Source: Pedosphaera parvula Ellin514 (lineage in GTDB: Bacteria; Verrucomicrobiota; Verrucomicrobiia; Limisphaerales; Pedosphaeraceae). Taken from it: a stretch of DNA of 41,883 nucleotides. The notes beneath the pieces were generated by a model. That model did no database searches. It was not told the DNA's origin and saw nothing but the letters and a program-made list of their open reading frames with translations. A program made the translations under genes and the position numbers. Below are positions 1-8,389 of this stretch, one piece after another. The stretch covers positions 1 through 41,883 of the forward strand of contig NZ_ABOX02000056.1 of NCBI RefSeq assembly GCF_000172555.1, in the 5' to 3' direction. The first letter of the stretch is position 1. Each line of letters begins with the position of its first letter.

Positions 1-40
1 TGCAAATGCAGGGTGTGTGCGATCTGATCAAGGCAGTAAA

Positions 41-71
41 TCCCAGATCGGTTCAAATCCCCCGGCACCGA
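41..71 (+). other. tRNA 3'-end-like fragment (possible attachment-site remnant)
   Basis: A GGTTCAAATCC T-loop-like string followed by CCCGGCACCGA resembles the T-arm and acceptor end of a tRNA. The would-be T stem pairs at only about two of five positions and no convincing D or anticodon arm can be folded from bases 1-40, so this is not a functional tRNA. It could be a decayed tRNA or the tRNA-derived half of an old integration site. The window starts here, so the 5' part cannot be examined. Confidence 0.2.
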
Positions 72-124
72 ATTGGTGCGCCAGCAGTCCTCAATGAAAG
101 TTGAACACTGAACCAGGAGAAAAA

Positions 125-1336
125 ATGAAAGCGCTTGTTTATAACGGACCGAGAGATGTCCAAATCAAGGAAGTCCCAGAAGCGAAAATCGAAAAGCCCA
201 CGGATGTGTTGGTCAAGATCACCAGCACGAATATCTGCGGTTCTGACCTGCACATGTATGAAGGCCGCACGAATGTCGAGGTAGGCAAGGTTCTTGGCCA
301 TGAAAATCTTGGGGAGGTGGTTGAGGTGGGGAAGGCCGTGGAGAAAATCAAGATGGGTGACATGGTTTGCCTGCCGTTCAACATCAGCTGCGGACATTGC
401 AAAAACTGTGAGCGCGGACTCACCGGGTTCTGCCTGACGGCGAATCCTGGCACTGCTGGCGCGGCTTATGGTTATGCGGGAATGGGGCCTTATAACGGAG
501 GTCAGGCTGAATATTTACGGGTGCCGTATGCTGATTTCAATTGTCTGAAGCTGCCCGAGGATGCCCGGGACAAGGAGGCGGATTACGTCATGTTGTCGGA
601 CATTTTTCCGACCGGTTGGCATGCCACGGAACTTGCGGGGCTGCAGCCGGGCGAATCTGTGGTGATTTATGGATGCGGACCGGTTGGCTTGATGGCGGCG
701 CATTCGGCGATGATCAAGGGCGCGAGCAAGGTCATGATCGTGGATCGTCATCCCGACCGGTTGCGGCTGGCCGAAAAGATTTGCGCAATTCCGATTGATG
801 ATTCGAAGGAAGAGCATGTTGAAAAGATCATGGAATTGACGAATGGCGAGGGTGCGGATCGGGGTTGCGAGTGTGTGGGTTATCAATGTCATGATCCGGC
901 GGGGCATGAGGTGCCAAACATGACGATGAATGACCTGGTGAAATCCGTGCGGCCTACTGGCGGAATTGGCGTAGTGGGGGTGTTTATGCCGGAAGATCCG
1001 GGCGCGGCTGATGAACTGGCAAAGCATGGAAAGATAGCCTTTGATTTTGGAAAGTTCTTCGAGAAGGGATTGCACATGGGAACCGGCCAGGCGAACGTGA
1101 AAGCATACAACCGTTATCTGCGCGATCTCATTCATCAGGAGCGGGCGAAGCCGTCGTGGATTGTTTCGCACGAACTGGCTTTGGACGAAGCGGCGGACGG
1201 TTATAAACACTTCGACGCCCGGGACAAGGGGTGGACCAAGGTGATTCTGCATCCCGGCATGCACAAGCGAACCGCTCAGAAGCACGAGGAGAAAAAAGCA
1301 GCACCGCGGTCGCAAAGACTCGCGCATGCGCATTGA
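125..1336 (+). CDS. Zinc-dependent alcohol dehydrogenase, formaldehyde dehydrogenase-like
   Basis: A 403-residue medium-chain dehydrogenase of the zinc type, expected to oxidise an alcohol or aldehyde with NAD(P) in the cytoplasm. Catalytic-zinc residues are C38 (NICGSD) and H59-E60 (GHEN). The structural zinc lobe is C89, C92, C95 and C103. A GCGPVG Rossmann loop for the cofactor follows near residue 190. The long segment with GCECVGYQCHD and the FDFGKFFEKG region resemble the glutathione-independent formaldehyde dehydrogenase branch. The last 25 residues form a basic tail beyond the usual family end. The ATG at 125 is chosen because CCAGGAG lies just upstream; the frame is also open from 101. 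The gene stands alone, ended by the terminator at 1376. Exact substrate is not decidable from sequence. Confidence 0.9.
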   Translation: MKALVYNGPRDVQIKEVPEAKIEKPTDVLVKITSTNICGSDLHMYEGRTNVEVGKVLGHENLGEVVEVGKAVEKIKMGDMVCLPFNISCGHCKNCERGLTGFCLTANPGTAGAAYGYAGMGPYNGGQAEYLRVPYADFNCLKLPEDARDKEADYVMLSDIFPTGWHATELAGLQPGESVVIYGCGPVGLMAAHSAMIKGASKVMIVDRHPDRLRLAEKICAIPIDDSKEEHVEKIMELTNGEGADRGCECVGYQCHDPAGHEVPNMTMNDLVKSVRPTGGIGVVGVFMPEDPGAADELAKHGKIAFDFGKFFEKGLHMGTGQANVKAYNRYLRDLIHQERAKPSWIVSHELALDEAADGYKHFDARDKGWTKVILHPGMHKRTAQKHEEKKAAPRSQRLAHAH

Positions 1337-1375
1337 GGCGCGGGGACGGTTGTCCGGAAGCAAGATTGATGATGG

Positions 1376-1403
1376 CGGCACAGTCTCACTGTGCCGTCTT
1401 TTT
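1376..1403 (+). terminator. Rho-independent terminator after the dehydrogenase gene
   Basis: A perfect 8-bp stem (CGGCACAG / CTGTGCCG) with a 5-nt loop is followed directly by TCTTTTT. It lies 40 bases after the dehydrogenase stop and separates it from the copper operon promoter. Confidence 0.85.
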
Positions 1404-1454
1404 AACGTTCGGCAGGCTCAAGGAAAAGAAGACTCTGCTCAAGGGCGCAGTGGA

Positions 1455-1483
1455 TTGACAGATACCCTACGGGGGTATATGGT
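1455..1483 (+). promoter_or_regulatory. Copper-operon promoter with a CsoR-type operator in its spacer
   Basis: TTGACA at 1455-1460 is a perfect -35 box; after 17 bases comes TATGGT (1478-1483) as the -10. The spacer holds ATACCCTACGGGGGTAT (1462-1478), a C-tract/G-tract pseudo-palindrome of the type bound by CsoR/RcnR repressors. Placing the operator between -35 and -10 would block RNA polymerase until Cu(I) releases the repressor. The start codon of the repressor gene is 11 bases further on, so the operon is probably autoregulated. Box positions are read from sequence; the regulation is inferred. Confidence 0.75.
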
Positions 1484-1493
1484 ATCTTACATT

Positions 1494-1783
1494 ATGAATG
1501 CAAAGGCGCACGCTAAAGTTAAGTCCAGGATTAACCGTGTTGCGGGGCAAATCGGGGCGGTCCAGCGGATGGTCGAGAAGATCGCTATTGTGTGGATATC
1601 CTCACGCAGATAGCGGCGATTCGCTCCGCGCTGGATGCCTTGGGCGTCGAGTTACTTACCAACCATATCGAATCATGTGTGCTGGGCCACGGCAGCCTCA
1701 GTGAGCATAAATGCGCCAGGCCGATGAACCAGGCGCAGCTTTTGGCAGAAGTCCAGACCACCCTTTCAAGGTTCTTAAAATGA
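1494..1783 (+). pseudogene. csoR: CsoR-family copper-sensing repressor, frameshifted
   Basis: The reading frame starts as [23 protein letters not shown], the first helix of the CsoR/RcnR (DUF156) fold. After MVEK it shifts at about 1580/1581: one extra G there would restore [12 protein letters not shown] and continue without a stop to the end at 1783. The downstream frame carries the rest of the family, with the Cu(I) ligands in the expected order: the Cys of YCVDIL, then the His and Cys of NHIESC. Restored length is about 96 residues, normal for CsoR. The stop overlaps the ATPase start as ATGA, implying translational coupling. The break is either a real recent inactivation or a sequencing error; the intact second half and operator favour a recent event or an error. 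Confidence 0.85.
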
Positions 1784-4254
1784 GCACAGCCATCGATCCC
1801 ATTTGTGGAATGGCGGTGGATACGCAGACGAATCTCAAGGTCGAGCGTGAGGGCAAGACTTTCTATTTTTGCAGCACTCACTGCCGACAGGCGTTTCTGG
1901 GGCGAACAGCTCCACCAGTGTCACGCGGTTGCTGTGGTGGCAAGGCGGAGGTTTCGCAGGAAACATCAGGTGATTGTTGCCATGGCGATCATGATGCAAA
2001 GGCAGTGACACCTTCAGCCACGGCAAAATATTATTGCCCCATGTGCCCAGGCGTGGAATCGGACAAGCCGGGAAATTGTCCGAAATGCGGCATGGCAATG
2101 GAACCGGTCGCTTCGGCCATCACGGCTTCCAAAACGATTTACACCTGCCCCATGCACCCGGAAGTGCAGGAGGAGCATCCCGGGAATTGCCCCAAATGCG
2201 GGATGGCTTTGGAGCCGAAGGAGATTGTCAGTGAGGCTGAGGAAGTAAGTGCCGAAGCCAGAGATATGTCACGCCGGTTCTGGATTGGATTGTTGCTTGG
2301 TTTTCCGGTCCTCATCCTGGCGATGGGAGATATGATTGGGTTGCCGATCAACCAGTGGATTCCTCTAAAAGTAAACCAATGGCTTCAATTCGTCCTGACG
2401 ACCCCGGTCGTACTTTGGGCCGGTTGGCTCTTGCTGCAGCGAGGATGGCACTCCGTAGTTACGTGGAATTTGAACATGTTTACCCTGATTGGCATGGGAG
2501 TTGGCACGGCCTACCTGTTTAGCGTGGTGGGATTATTGTTTCCCGGTATTTTTCCACATTCCTATCGGCATGGTGGTGGTGTTCCTCTCTATTTTGAAGC
2601 CGCAGCCATAATCACTGTACTCGTGTTACTGGGACAGATGTTGGAAGCCAAGGCGCGCAGCCGCACCGGACAGGCGATCAAAGCCCTTTTAAAACAGGCA
2701 GCGAAGACCGCCAGAGTGGTGCGGGATGGCGAGGAAACCGAAATCCCGGTTGCTGAGGTTAAGCATGGCGATCTCCTGCGCGTGCGTCCGGGCGAAAAGG
2801 TGCCGGTGGATGGAACCGTCGTCGAAGGCCAGAGCAACGTGGATGAATCAATGATCACCGGTGAGTCAATGCCAGTCGGGAAAGCTGCGGGAGATGAGGT
2901 GACAGGGGCAACCCTCAACCAGACCGGTTCGTTTTTGATGCGAGCGGAGAAGGTGGGCAAAGAAACGATGCTCTCACAAATAGTGCAGATGGTGGCGGAT
3001 GCCCAGCGCACCCGCGCGCCAATACAACGACTGGCTGACACAGTCTCCAGCTATTTCGTTCCCATTGTGGTGGTGATTTCAGTCGTTGCGTTTGGCTTGT
3101 GGATGTGGCTGGGGCCGCAGCCGAAGCTGGCTCATGCCCTGGTGGCGGCGGTGGCAGTGCTGATTATTGCCTGCCCTTGTGCGCTTGGTCTCGCGACTCC
3201 TATGTCGATCATGGTCGGCGTAGGCCGTGGCGCTCACGAGGGCGTGCTGGTAAAAAACGCTGAAGCCTTGGAGGTTTTAGAGAAGGTGGACACCATCGTA
3301 GTGGACAAAACCGGCACGCTCACTGAAGGAAAGCCAAAGTTGACGCGGATCATTACCCGGCCCGGGATTGACGAGCAGGAAGTCTTAAAACTCGCAGCAT
3401 CATTGGAACAACAGAGTGAACATCCGTTGGCAGCAGCCATCGTTCAGGCGGCAAAAGAGCATCGCCAGTCCTTGGAGCAACCCGAAACATTCGATTCCAT
3501 TACCGGCGGCGGAGTAACGGGCCGGATTCAAGGGCGAAGCGTGTTGATTGGAAAACCTGAACTGCTCACCGGGAAAGGTGTGCGTGGACTGGAATCATTG
3601 CTTGAGCAGGGGAGAACGTTGCAGAACGAAGGACAAACGGTCGTGTTCGTCGCGCGAGATGGAGAAGCCATTGGAGCGCTTGCCGTGGCCGATCCGATAA
3701 AGGAAAGCACTCCAGCAGCCATTGCGGAACTGCACCGAATGGGACTGAAAGTGGTGATGCTGACGGGGGACAACGAACAGACGGCCGGGGCGGTGGCGGC
3801 GAAATTGAAGATCGATGAAGTGCGCGCCCAAGTAGAGCCCCGTCAGAAACAGGAAGAGGTGCGCCGACTGCGGAGCCAATCACATGTTGTGGCCATGGCG
3901 GGTGACGGCATCAACGATGCTCCGGCCCTGGCCGCCGCCAACGTGGGCATCGCCATGGGAACGGGCACGGACGTCGCAATCGAGAGCGCCGGGATCACGC
4001 TCGTCAAAGGCGATTTGCGTGGCGTGGTCAAAGCGATTCACCTCAGCCGGGCCGTGATGCGCAACATTCGACAGAATCTTTTCTTTGCGTTTATTTACAA
4101 TGCGCTGGGAGTTCCCATTGCCGCAGGTGTGTTGTATCCAGCCTTCGGTATTGTGTTGAGTCCGATCATTGCGAGTGCGGCAATGAGTTTTAGCTCGGTA
4201 TCAGTTATCACGAATGCGTTGCGACTGCGAGCAACCAGCTTGAAAGTTTCGTAG
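1780..4254 (+). CDS. copA: Cu(I)-exporting P1B-type ATPase with YHS and heavy-metal-binding domains
   Basis: An 824-residue inner-membrane copper pump. In order: a YHS domain (DPICGM, then C31 and C35), Cys pairs at 51-52 and 66-67, two heavy-metal-binding domains (YYCPMCPG...CPKCGM near 85-106 and YTCPMHPE...CPKCGM near 121-144), then the P-type core. The core shows TGES (360), the metal-gating CPC (465-467) in the membrane, the phosphorylated D509 in DKTGTLT, SEHPL (546) and GDGINDAP (708). YN in the seventh and MSFSS in the eighth metal-site helices fit the Cu(I) subgroup P1B-1. The usual N-terminal HMA (GMTCxxC) domain is absent, replaced by YHS and HMBD. Start at 1780 is fixed by the ATGA overlap with csoR; the frame is also open upstream. 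Confidence 0.95.
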   Translation: MSTAIDPICGMAVDTQTNLKVEREGKTFYFCSTHCRQAFLGRTAPPVSRGCCGGKAEVSQETSGDCCHGDHDAKAVTPSATAKYYCPMCPGVESDKPGNCPKCGMAMEPVASAITASKTIYTCPMHPEVQEEHPGNCPKCGMALEPKEIVSEAEEVSAEARDMSRRFWIGLLLGFPVLILAMGDMIGLPINQWIPLKVNQWLQFVLTTPVVLWAGWLLLQRGWHSVVTWNLNMFTLIGMGVGTAYLFSVVGLLFPGIFPHSYRHGGGVPLYFEAAAIITVLVLLGQMLEAKARSRTGQAIKALLKQAAKTARVVRDGEETEIPVAEVKHGDLLRVRPGEKVPVDGTVVEGQSNVDESMITGESMPVGKAAGDEVTGATLNQTGSFLMRAEKVGKETMLSQIVQMVADAQRTRAPIQRLADTVSSYFVPIVVVISVVAFGLWMWLGPQPKLAHALVAAVAVLIIACPCALGLATPMSIMVGVGRGAHEGVLVKNAEALEVLEKVDTIVVDKTGTLTEGKPKLTRIITRPGIDEQEVLKLAASLEQQSEHPLAAAIVQAAKEHRQSLEQPETFDSITGGGVTGRIQGRSVLIGKPELLTGKGVRGLESLLEQGRTLQNEGQTVVFVARDGEAIGALAVADPIKESTPAAIAELHRMGLKVVMLTGDNEQTAGAVAAKLKIDEVRAQVEPRQKQEEVRRLRSQSHVVAMAGDGINDAPALAAANVGIAMGTGTDVAIESAGITLVKGDLRGVVKAIHLSRAVMRNIRQNLFFAFIYNALGVPIAAGVLYPAFGIVLSPIIASAAMSFSSVSVITNALRLRATSLKVS

Positions 4255-4310
4255 AGCGGAACTGTTTGACAGAATTGCAGGTTCGAGCATTCTTTGAATA
4301 CGGATTGCCA

Positions 4311-4730
4311 ATGACACTGAACGGACAAAAGCAGCTTCGCCCCAGTCTCCGCATTCTCGCGGCGGCGTGCCTGGTTGGCTGGTTGGTGGCGATGGGTGTT
4401 TGCTCGGCGCATTGTTCACTCGGTTTTCTCACGACAAAGTCTCCAGGCAAACGTCCATGCTGCCAACATGAAGGCGGCAAGCAGGAGTCCGGCAACAGTT
4501 CCTGCCTGATCAAGAAGTCAGCATTGACCACGGTGACCGCTCACTTGCAGTTTAAACCGGAACTGCGTCCCCTCCACGTTCCAATCACCAGCGAACCGGT
4601 TCAGGAAGCAGTCCTGACCCAGACACTGATTTCTCCATTTCGCCAAGGGCTGCCGACCGACCGGCCAGCCACGCCTGAGGTGTATCTGGGTGCGGCCACT
4701 TTCAGTCTTGCTCCCCCTTTCCGTAGCTAA
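4311..4730 (+). CDS. Small exported Cys-rich protein of the copper operon
   Basis: A 139-residue protein of unrecognised family. Residues about 14-32 (ILAAACLVGWLVAMG) form a hydrophobic export or anchor segment after a basic start. Cysteines and histidines cluster right after it (CSAHC, then CCQHEGG), a pattern that could bind a soft metal outside the membrane. The C-terminal half is Pro-rich and featureless. It starts 56 bases after the ATPase stop on the same strand, so a role in copper handling is inferred from position and composition only. A TTG codon at 4266 in the same frame would add 15 residues; the ATG at 4311 places the hydrophobic segment nearer the N terminus and is preferred. 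Confidence 0.6.
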   Translation: MTLNGQKQLRPSLRILAAACLVGWLVAMGVCSAHCSLGFLTTKSPGKRPCCQHEGGKQESGNSSCLIKKSALTTVTAHLQFKPELRPLHVPITSEPVQEAVLTQTLISPFRQGLPTDRPATPEVYLGAATFSLAPPFRS

Positions 4731-4876
4731 TCAACTGCCTGTTTGATGGCTTAGGTTTTTCTTTGGTACCTGTTCAGGGCGAACTCTCACCATCGGATGG
4801 AATGCTGCTTGCGCTTACGTAATTGCGCTCATGAGGGCATAGCGGAATATCATGTAACTTTTGGAGTACTCAGAAA

Positions 4877-5113
4877 ATGAAATCAGTTCAAATAATCTCC
4901 TTGTTGGGCGCTGCCGGACTGCTTGCCAGTTGCGCTTTTCATACGACGCCGCTACCCGCAAATCATCCGGCGGACCCGAATGCCGCGGAATCGGTAATGC
5001 CTGCCGCAATGCCAATACTGACGGGCGAGGAACAAACGAATTCAATGCCGGTAGGAAAGGATACGATGCCGGACGAACATCAGCATGTGCATGGGAAGGG
5101 CTCAGCGAAATGA
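4877..5113 (+). CDS. Small Met/His-rich lipoprotein of the copper operon
   Basis: A 78-residue protein beginning MKSVQIISLLGAAGLLASC, a type II signal peptide with lipobox LASC. The mature part is short, Pro-rich, with spaced methionines (VMPAAMPI, TNSMPVG, DTMPDEH) and ends in DEHQHVHGKG. Met and His residues in a disordered exported protein are typical of periplasmic copper-binding proteins. GGAG lies 11 bases before the ATG. Its stop overlaps the next start (ATGA at 5110), so it is translationally coupled to the outer-membrane efflux gene. No named family was recognised; function is inferred from composition and operon. Confidence 0.75.
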   Translation: MKSVQIISLLGAAGLLASCAFHTTPLPANHPADPNAAESVMPAAMPILTGEEQTNSMPVGKDTMPDEHQHVHGKGSAK

Positions 5114-6537
5114 GAACATTACTATCACTCTCATTACTCGGCGCGGCAGCGTTCACCGGTTGCGCAACCCATCCGAATCAGGCGCTGCAAGAAAGTGAAC
5201 GTTCCCTGTCCGACAGAACGGGCGCGGAAGTCCGCTGGATTCGACAGGAAAAAGATCGCGAGGAGATTGAGAAATTAATCGCACCCTTGTTGCAGCAGGA
5301 ATTGACGGCTGAATCGGCGGTGCGGATCGCGGTGCTGAATAATCGCAGTTTGCAGGCCGAGTTTGAGGAGGTTGGGATTTCACAAGCCGAGCTAATTCAA
5401 GCCGGGCTATTGAAGAATCCGCAATTTGCGGCGAGTTGGCGATTTCCAGATCGACCGCATGCGGGAGTGGATGCCGAGTACTCGCTGGCGGGGGATGTAT
5501 TGGAACTAATTGTACTGCCTTTACGCAGGAAAGTGGCAGCGCGCAATCTCGAGCAAACGGAGTTGAGAGTCTCGGATGCTGTGCTGAAGCTGGCGGCGGA
5601 GGTGGAGACGGCGTTTTACGAACTGGAAGCGAGCGAACAATTGCTCAAGCGGTTTAGGGCGATTAGCGAAGTGAATGAAGCCGCTGCGGAGCTTTCCAAG
5701 CGCCAGCATGAGGCGGGAAATATCACCGATCTGAATCTGGATCAGCAGCAGGCCATGTATGCGCAATCACGGGTGCAAATCTCCCAGACGACCCGCTCCA
5801 TCCGCCAGCAGCGTGAACGACTGAACCGGCTCATGGGTTTGTGGGGAAAGGATCTTGGCTGGAAGATCGCGGATCAGCTGCCGGAGATTCCCGAACAGGA
5901 AATTGCCTTGGAACATCTTGAAAAGGCAGCCGTTCAACAGCGAATGGATTTGGCCGCGTTGAAGCGGCGGGTGGATAATACCGGTTACGCATTGTCGCTG
6001 CGGAGCAAGACGCGGTTTGTTCCTTCCGCCATTAATCTCGGTGTGGATACCGAGCGCGATCCGGATGGCACGCGCATTACCGGGCCGACGCTCGACCTGG
6101 AGTTGCCGATCTTCGATCAGGGCCAGGGTGCGGTGGCGAAGCTGCAGGCGGAGTATCACAAGGCGCAAAGGGAGTTGGAAGCGATGGCGGTAAACATTCG
6201 CTCGGAAGTGCGGGAAGCCAGGGATTTACTGATCATGAACCGGGATCTGGCGCGGTATTACGGCCAAACACTGCTGCCACAACGGATGCGCATCGTGAGT
6301 GAAACCCTGGTGCAATACAACGCGATGCAGGAAGGAACTTTTGAATTGCTGACAGCGAAGGAGCAGGAGATTCAGGCGGAACGCGAATACGTGGAGGCGT
6401 GGCGGGATTATTGGATTGCCAGAGTTGAGTTGGCGCGGGCGGTGGGAGGAAAATTGAATTTCAAAAACGACGCGCCGCTTACGAATCAGAAGGAGAAGGC
6501 CAATTCGACGGAAACGGAACATAACCATCATCATTAA
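5110..6537 (+). CDS. TolC/CusC-like outer-membrane efflux lipoprotein
   Basis: A 475-residue member of the outer-membrane efflux protein family, which forms the outer-membrane channel of tripartite exporters. It begins with a lipoprotein signal peptide (LLGAAAFTGC, Cys 18) and continues with long amphipathic alpha-helices in two repeats (for example ESAVRIAVLNNRSLQAEFEE and the QAEREYVEAWRDYWIARVEL segment), as expected for OEP repeats. The end is His-rich (TEHNHHH), unusual for the family and consistent with metal binding. Coupled to the upstream lipoprotein gene and followed after 9 bases by the multicopper oxidase. No matching RND pump or membrane-fusion protein is present in the window, so its inner-membrane partner is unknown. 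An in-frame upstream extension to 4861 overlaps the previous gene and is rejected. Confidence 0.9.
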   Translation: MRTLLSLSLLGAAAFTGCATHPNQALQESERSLSDRTGAEVRWIRQEKDREEIEKLIAPLLQQELTAESAVRIAVLNNRSLQAEFEEVGISQAELIQAGLLKNPQFAASWRFPDRPHAGVDAEYSLAGDVLELIVLPLRRKVAARNLEQTELRVSDAVLKLAAEVETAFYELEASEQLLKRFRAISEVNEAAAELSKRQHEAGNITDLNLDQQQAMYAQSRVQISQTTRSIRQQRERLNRLMGLWGKDLGWKIADQLPEIPEQEIALEHLEKAAVQQRMDLAALKRRVDNTGYALSLRSKTRFVPSAINLGVDTERDPDGTRITGPTLDLELPIFDQGQGAVAKLQAEYHKAQRELEAMAVNIRSEVREARDLLIMNRDLARYYGQTLLPQRMRIVSETLVQYNAMQEGTFELLTAKEQEIQAEREYVEAWRDYWIARVELARAVGGKLNFKNDAPLTNQKEKANSTETEHNHHH

Positions 6538-6546
6538 ATTTGTTTT

Positions 6547-7956
6547 ATGATTACGCGAAGAAAATTTGTGGTTGGAGCGGCGGCGATTACCGCCAGCTCG
6601 GCGGTGATATCGAAATTAGACGCGACCGCGACCAATGCACCTCATGCTGAGAGAGCGCCGCAAGGAGAAAGTGTAAGTCAGGAGTCGTTGCCGCCCGGCG
6701 AACCGGGCAGGGACTATACGCCGGTGATTACGCCCAACAATGTGAGCCTGCCGTGGAAGTTGGTGGATGGCGTGAAGGTATATCACTTGATCGCAGAGCC
6801 GGTGAGACATGAGATTGCGCCGGGGTTGGTGATTGAGGGTTGGGGTTACAACGGGCGCATCCATGGGCCGACGATTGAAGCAGTGGAAGGGGATCGGGTG
6901 CGGTTTTACGTGACGAACAAACTGCCGGCACCGACATCGATTCATTGGCATGGGATTTTGCTGCCCAATGGGATGGATGGCGTTTCGGGATTGACGCAGA
7001 AAGGGATTCAACCGGGGGAGACTTTCAAATACGAGTTCACGCTGCGGCAGCATGGAACGCATATGTATCATCCGCACCATGACGAGATGACGCAGATTGC
7101 GATGGGGATGATGGGGCTGTTTATCATTCATCCGCGTCATCCCCAGGGACCGCGGCCAGATCGGGATTTTGCCCTGCTGACGAGTGAATGGCGCATCGAT
7201 GTGGGAACGTCGCGCCCCAATCCGAATGAGATGACCGACTTCAATATTTTCACCTTCAACGCCAAAGCATTTCCGGGGACCGAACCATTGGTGGCGAAAT
7301 TGGGGGATCGTGTTCGCATCCGGTTGGGCAACACGGGGGCAATGAGTCATCATCCGATTCATCTGCACGGGTATCAATTCAAAGTGACGGGAACGGACGG
7401 TGGGCAGACTCCGGAGTCCGCACAACGGCCGGATACCACGACGCTGGTGCCGGTGGGGACGACGCGGACGTTGGACTTCGTGGCGAATGCGCCGGGCGAT
7501 TGGGCGCTGCATTGTCACATGACGCATCATACGATGAATCAAATGGGGCATCGTTTCCCAAATTTGATCGGGATCAACACTGAGGGTTTGGGCAAAAAGA
7601 TTGGCCGACTGTTGCCGGGTTATATGACCATGGGAACTGAAGGGATGGGTGACATGGGAGAGATGGGGATGAAAACGCCGAAGAACAGCATCCCGATGGT
7701 CGGGGCGGATGGACCATTTGATTACATCACGATGGGAGGTCTCTTTACCATGCTCAAAGTGCGTGAAGGAATTGCGAGCTATGCTGATCCGGGCTGGTAT
7801 CAGCATCCACCGGGAACGGTGGCGGAGATCGCTTCGGATGAAGATTTAAAAAAGGATGGCATCGAAATGGGAGTGGCAATGAAAACGGCTGCGCTTCCAG
7901 TCAAGGACGATGCCTGGTGTGATACAAAGGCATTTGCACAAGCTCGCGTCAAATGA
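6547..7956 (+). CDS. Two-domain multicopper oxidase, Tat-exported, copper resistance
   Basis: A 469-residue periplasmic oxidase expected to convert Cu(I) to less toxic Cu(II). A twin-arginine signal (TRRKFVVGAAAI) starts the protein. Copper ligands are visible: H133-W-H135, H175-P-H177, H269/H272/H274 (HPIHLHG) and H322-C323-H324 with H328 and M333 (the type 1/type 3 bridge motif HCHxxxHxxxxM). Only two cupredoxin domains (about 73-198 and 206-345) are seen, fewer than the three of CueO/CopA. They are followed by a Met-rich stretch at 359-376 (MTMGTEGMGDMGEMGM), a typical Cu(I) delivery element, and about 90 residues of unclear fold. Last gene of the copper operon; no terminator is obvious after it. 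Confidence 0.93.
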   Translation: MITRRKFVVGAAAITASSAVISKLDATATNAPHAERAPQGESVSQESLPPGEPGRDYTPVITPNNVSLPWKLVDGVKVYHLIAEPVRHEIAPGLVIEGWGYNGRIHGPTIEAVEGDRVRFYVTNKLPAPTSIHWHGILLPNGMDGVSGLTQKGIQPGETFKYEFTLRQHGTHMYHPHHDEMTQIAMGMMGLFIIHPRHPQGPRPDRDFALLTSEWRIDVGTSRPNPNEMTDFNIFTFNAKAFPGTEPLVAKLGDRVRIRLGNTGAMSHHPIHLHGYQFKVTGTDGGQTPESAQRPDTTTLVPVGTTRTLDFVANAPGDWALHCHMTHHTMNQMGHRFPNLIGINTEGLGKKIGRLLPGYMTMGTEGMGDMGEMGMKTPKNSIPMVGADGPFDYITMGGLFTMLKVREGIASYADPGWYQHPPGTVAEIASDEDLKKDGIEMGVAMKTAALPVKDDAWCDTKAFAQARVK

Positions 7957-8018
7957 GCGGCGGGTCATACCTGAAATAAAACGAACCAGATCCGAGGCGG
8001 AACCAACGCCGGGCATAT

Positions 8019-8277
8019 TATACCGAATGCCAAAATTAATTTCCGGAATGGGGAAAAGAACTGGATGGCAGGAGGCGATAAGCCTGATGAAGGTGGAGAC
8101 TGAAAAAGCCATGGCCTTGGGGAGGAGGAACTTCGTTAGTCATTGGTACAGGGTGCTTTTGATTTGAGGCGGCGTTGTCGGTCTGGTCGCTATCTACGGA
8201 TAGCGCCTGCGACCTCCGCCTTGCCTCAAACCAAAATCCCTCCTGCCATCCGGAAATTTCTTTTGGCATTCGGTATA
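8019..8277. mobile_element. MITE-like repeat with terminal inverted repeats
   Basis: A 259-bp non-coding element. Its left end reads TATACCGAATGCCAAAATTA and its right end is the inverted complement of nearly the same string; similarity continues inward through TTTCCGGA and GGATGGCAGGAGG. Inside, TTTGAGGC...GCCTCAAA and GCTATC...GGATAGC form a further nested hairpin. It encodes no protein. The left half (8019-8147) recurs at 28231-28357. Structure fits a miniature inverted-repeat transposable element; no certain target-site duplication could be seen at the edges. Confidence 0.7.
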
Positions 8278-8389
8278 GGATATGGCTCTGTCCGGAGAGT
8301 CTGGGATTTGGTTTAAGTAACCGGTGACCTTGCAATTCTGACGAAGGCACGCTTTAAGCTTCTTCAACAACTACATAATTTTATCATTT

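Noticed and set aside
1-71. A complete tRNA gene
   Set aside because: Only the T-loop and acceptor-like end resemble a tRNA; the T stem mostly mismatches and no D or anticodon arm folds properly.
6616-7806. 396-residue minus-strand ORF
   Set aside because: Antisense to the multicopper oxidase, which has all its copper ligands on the plus strand.
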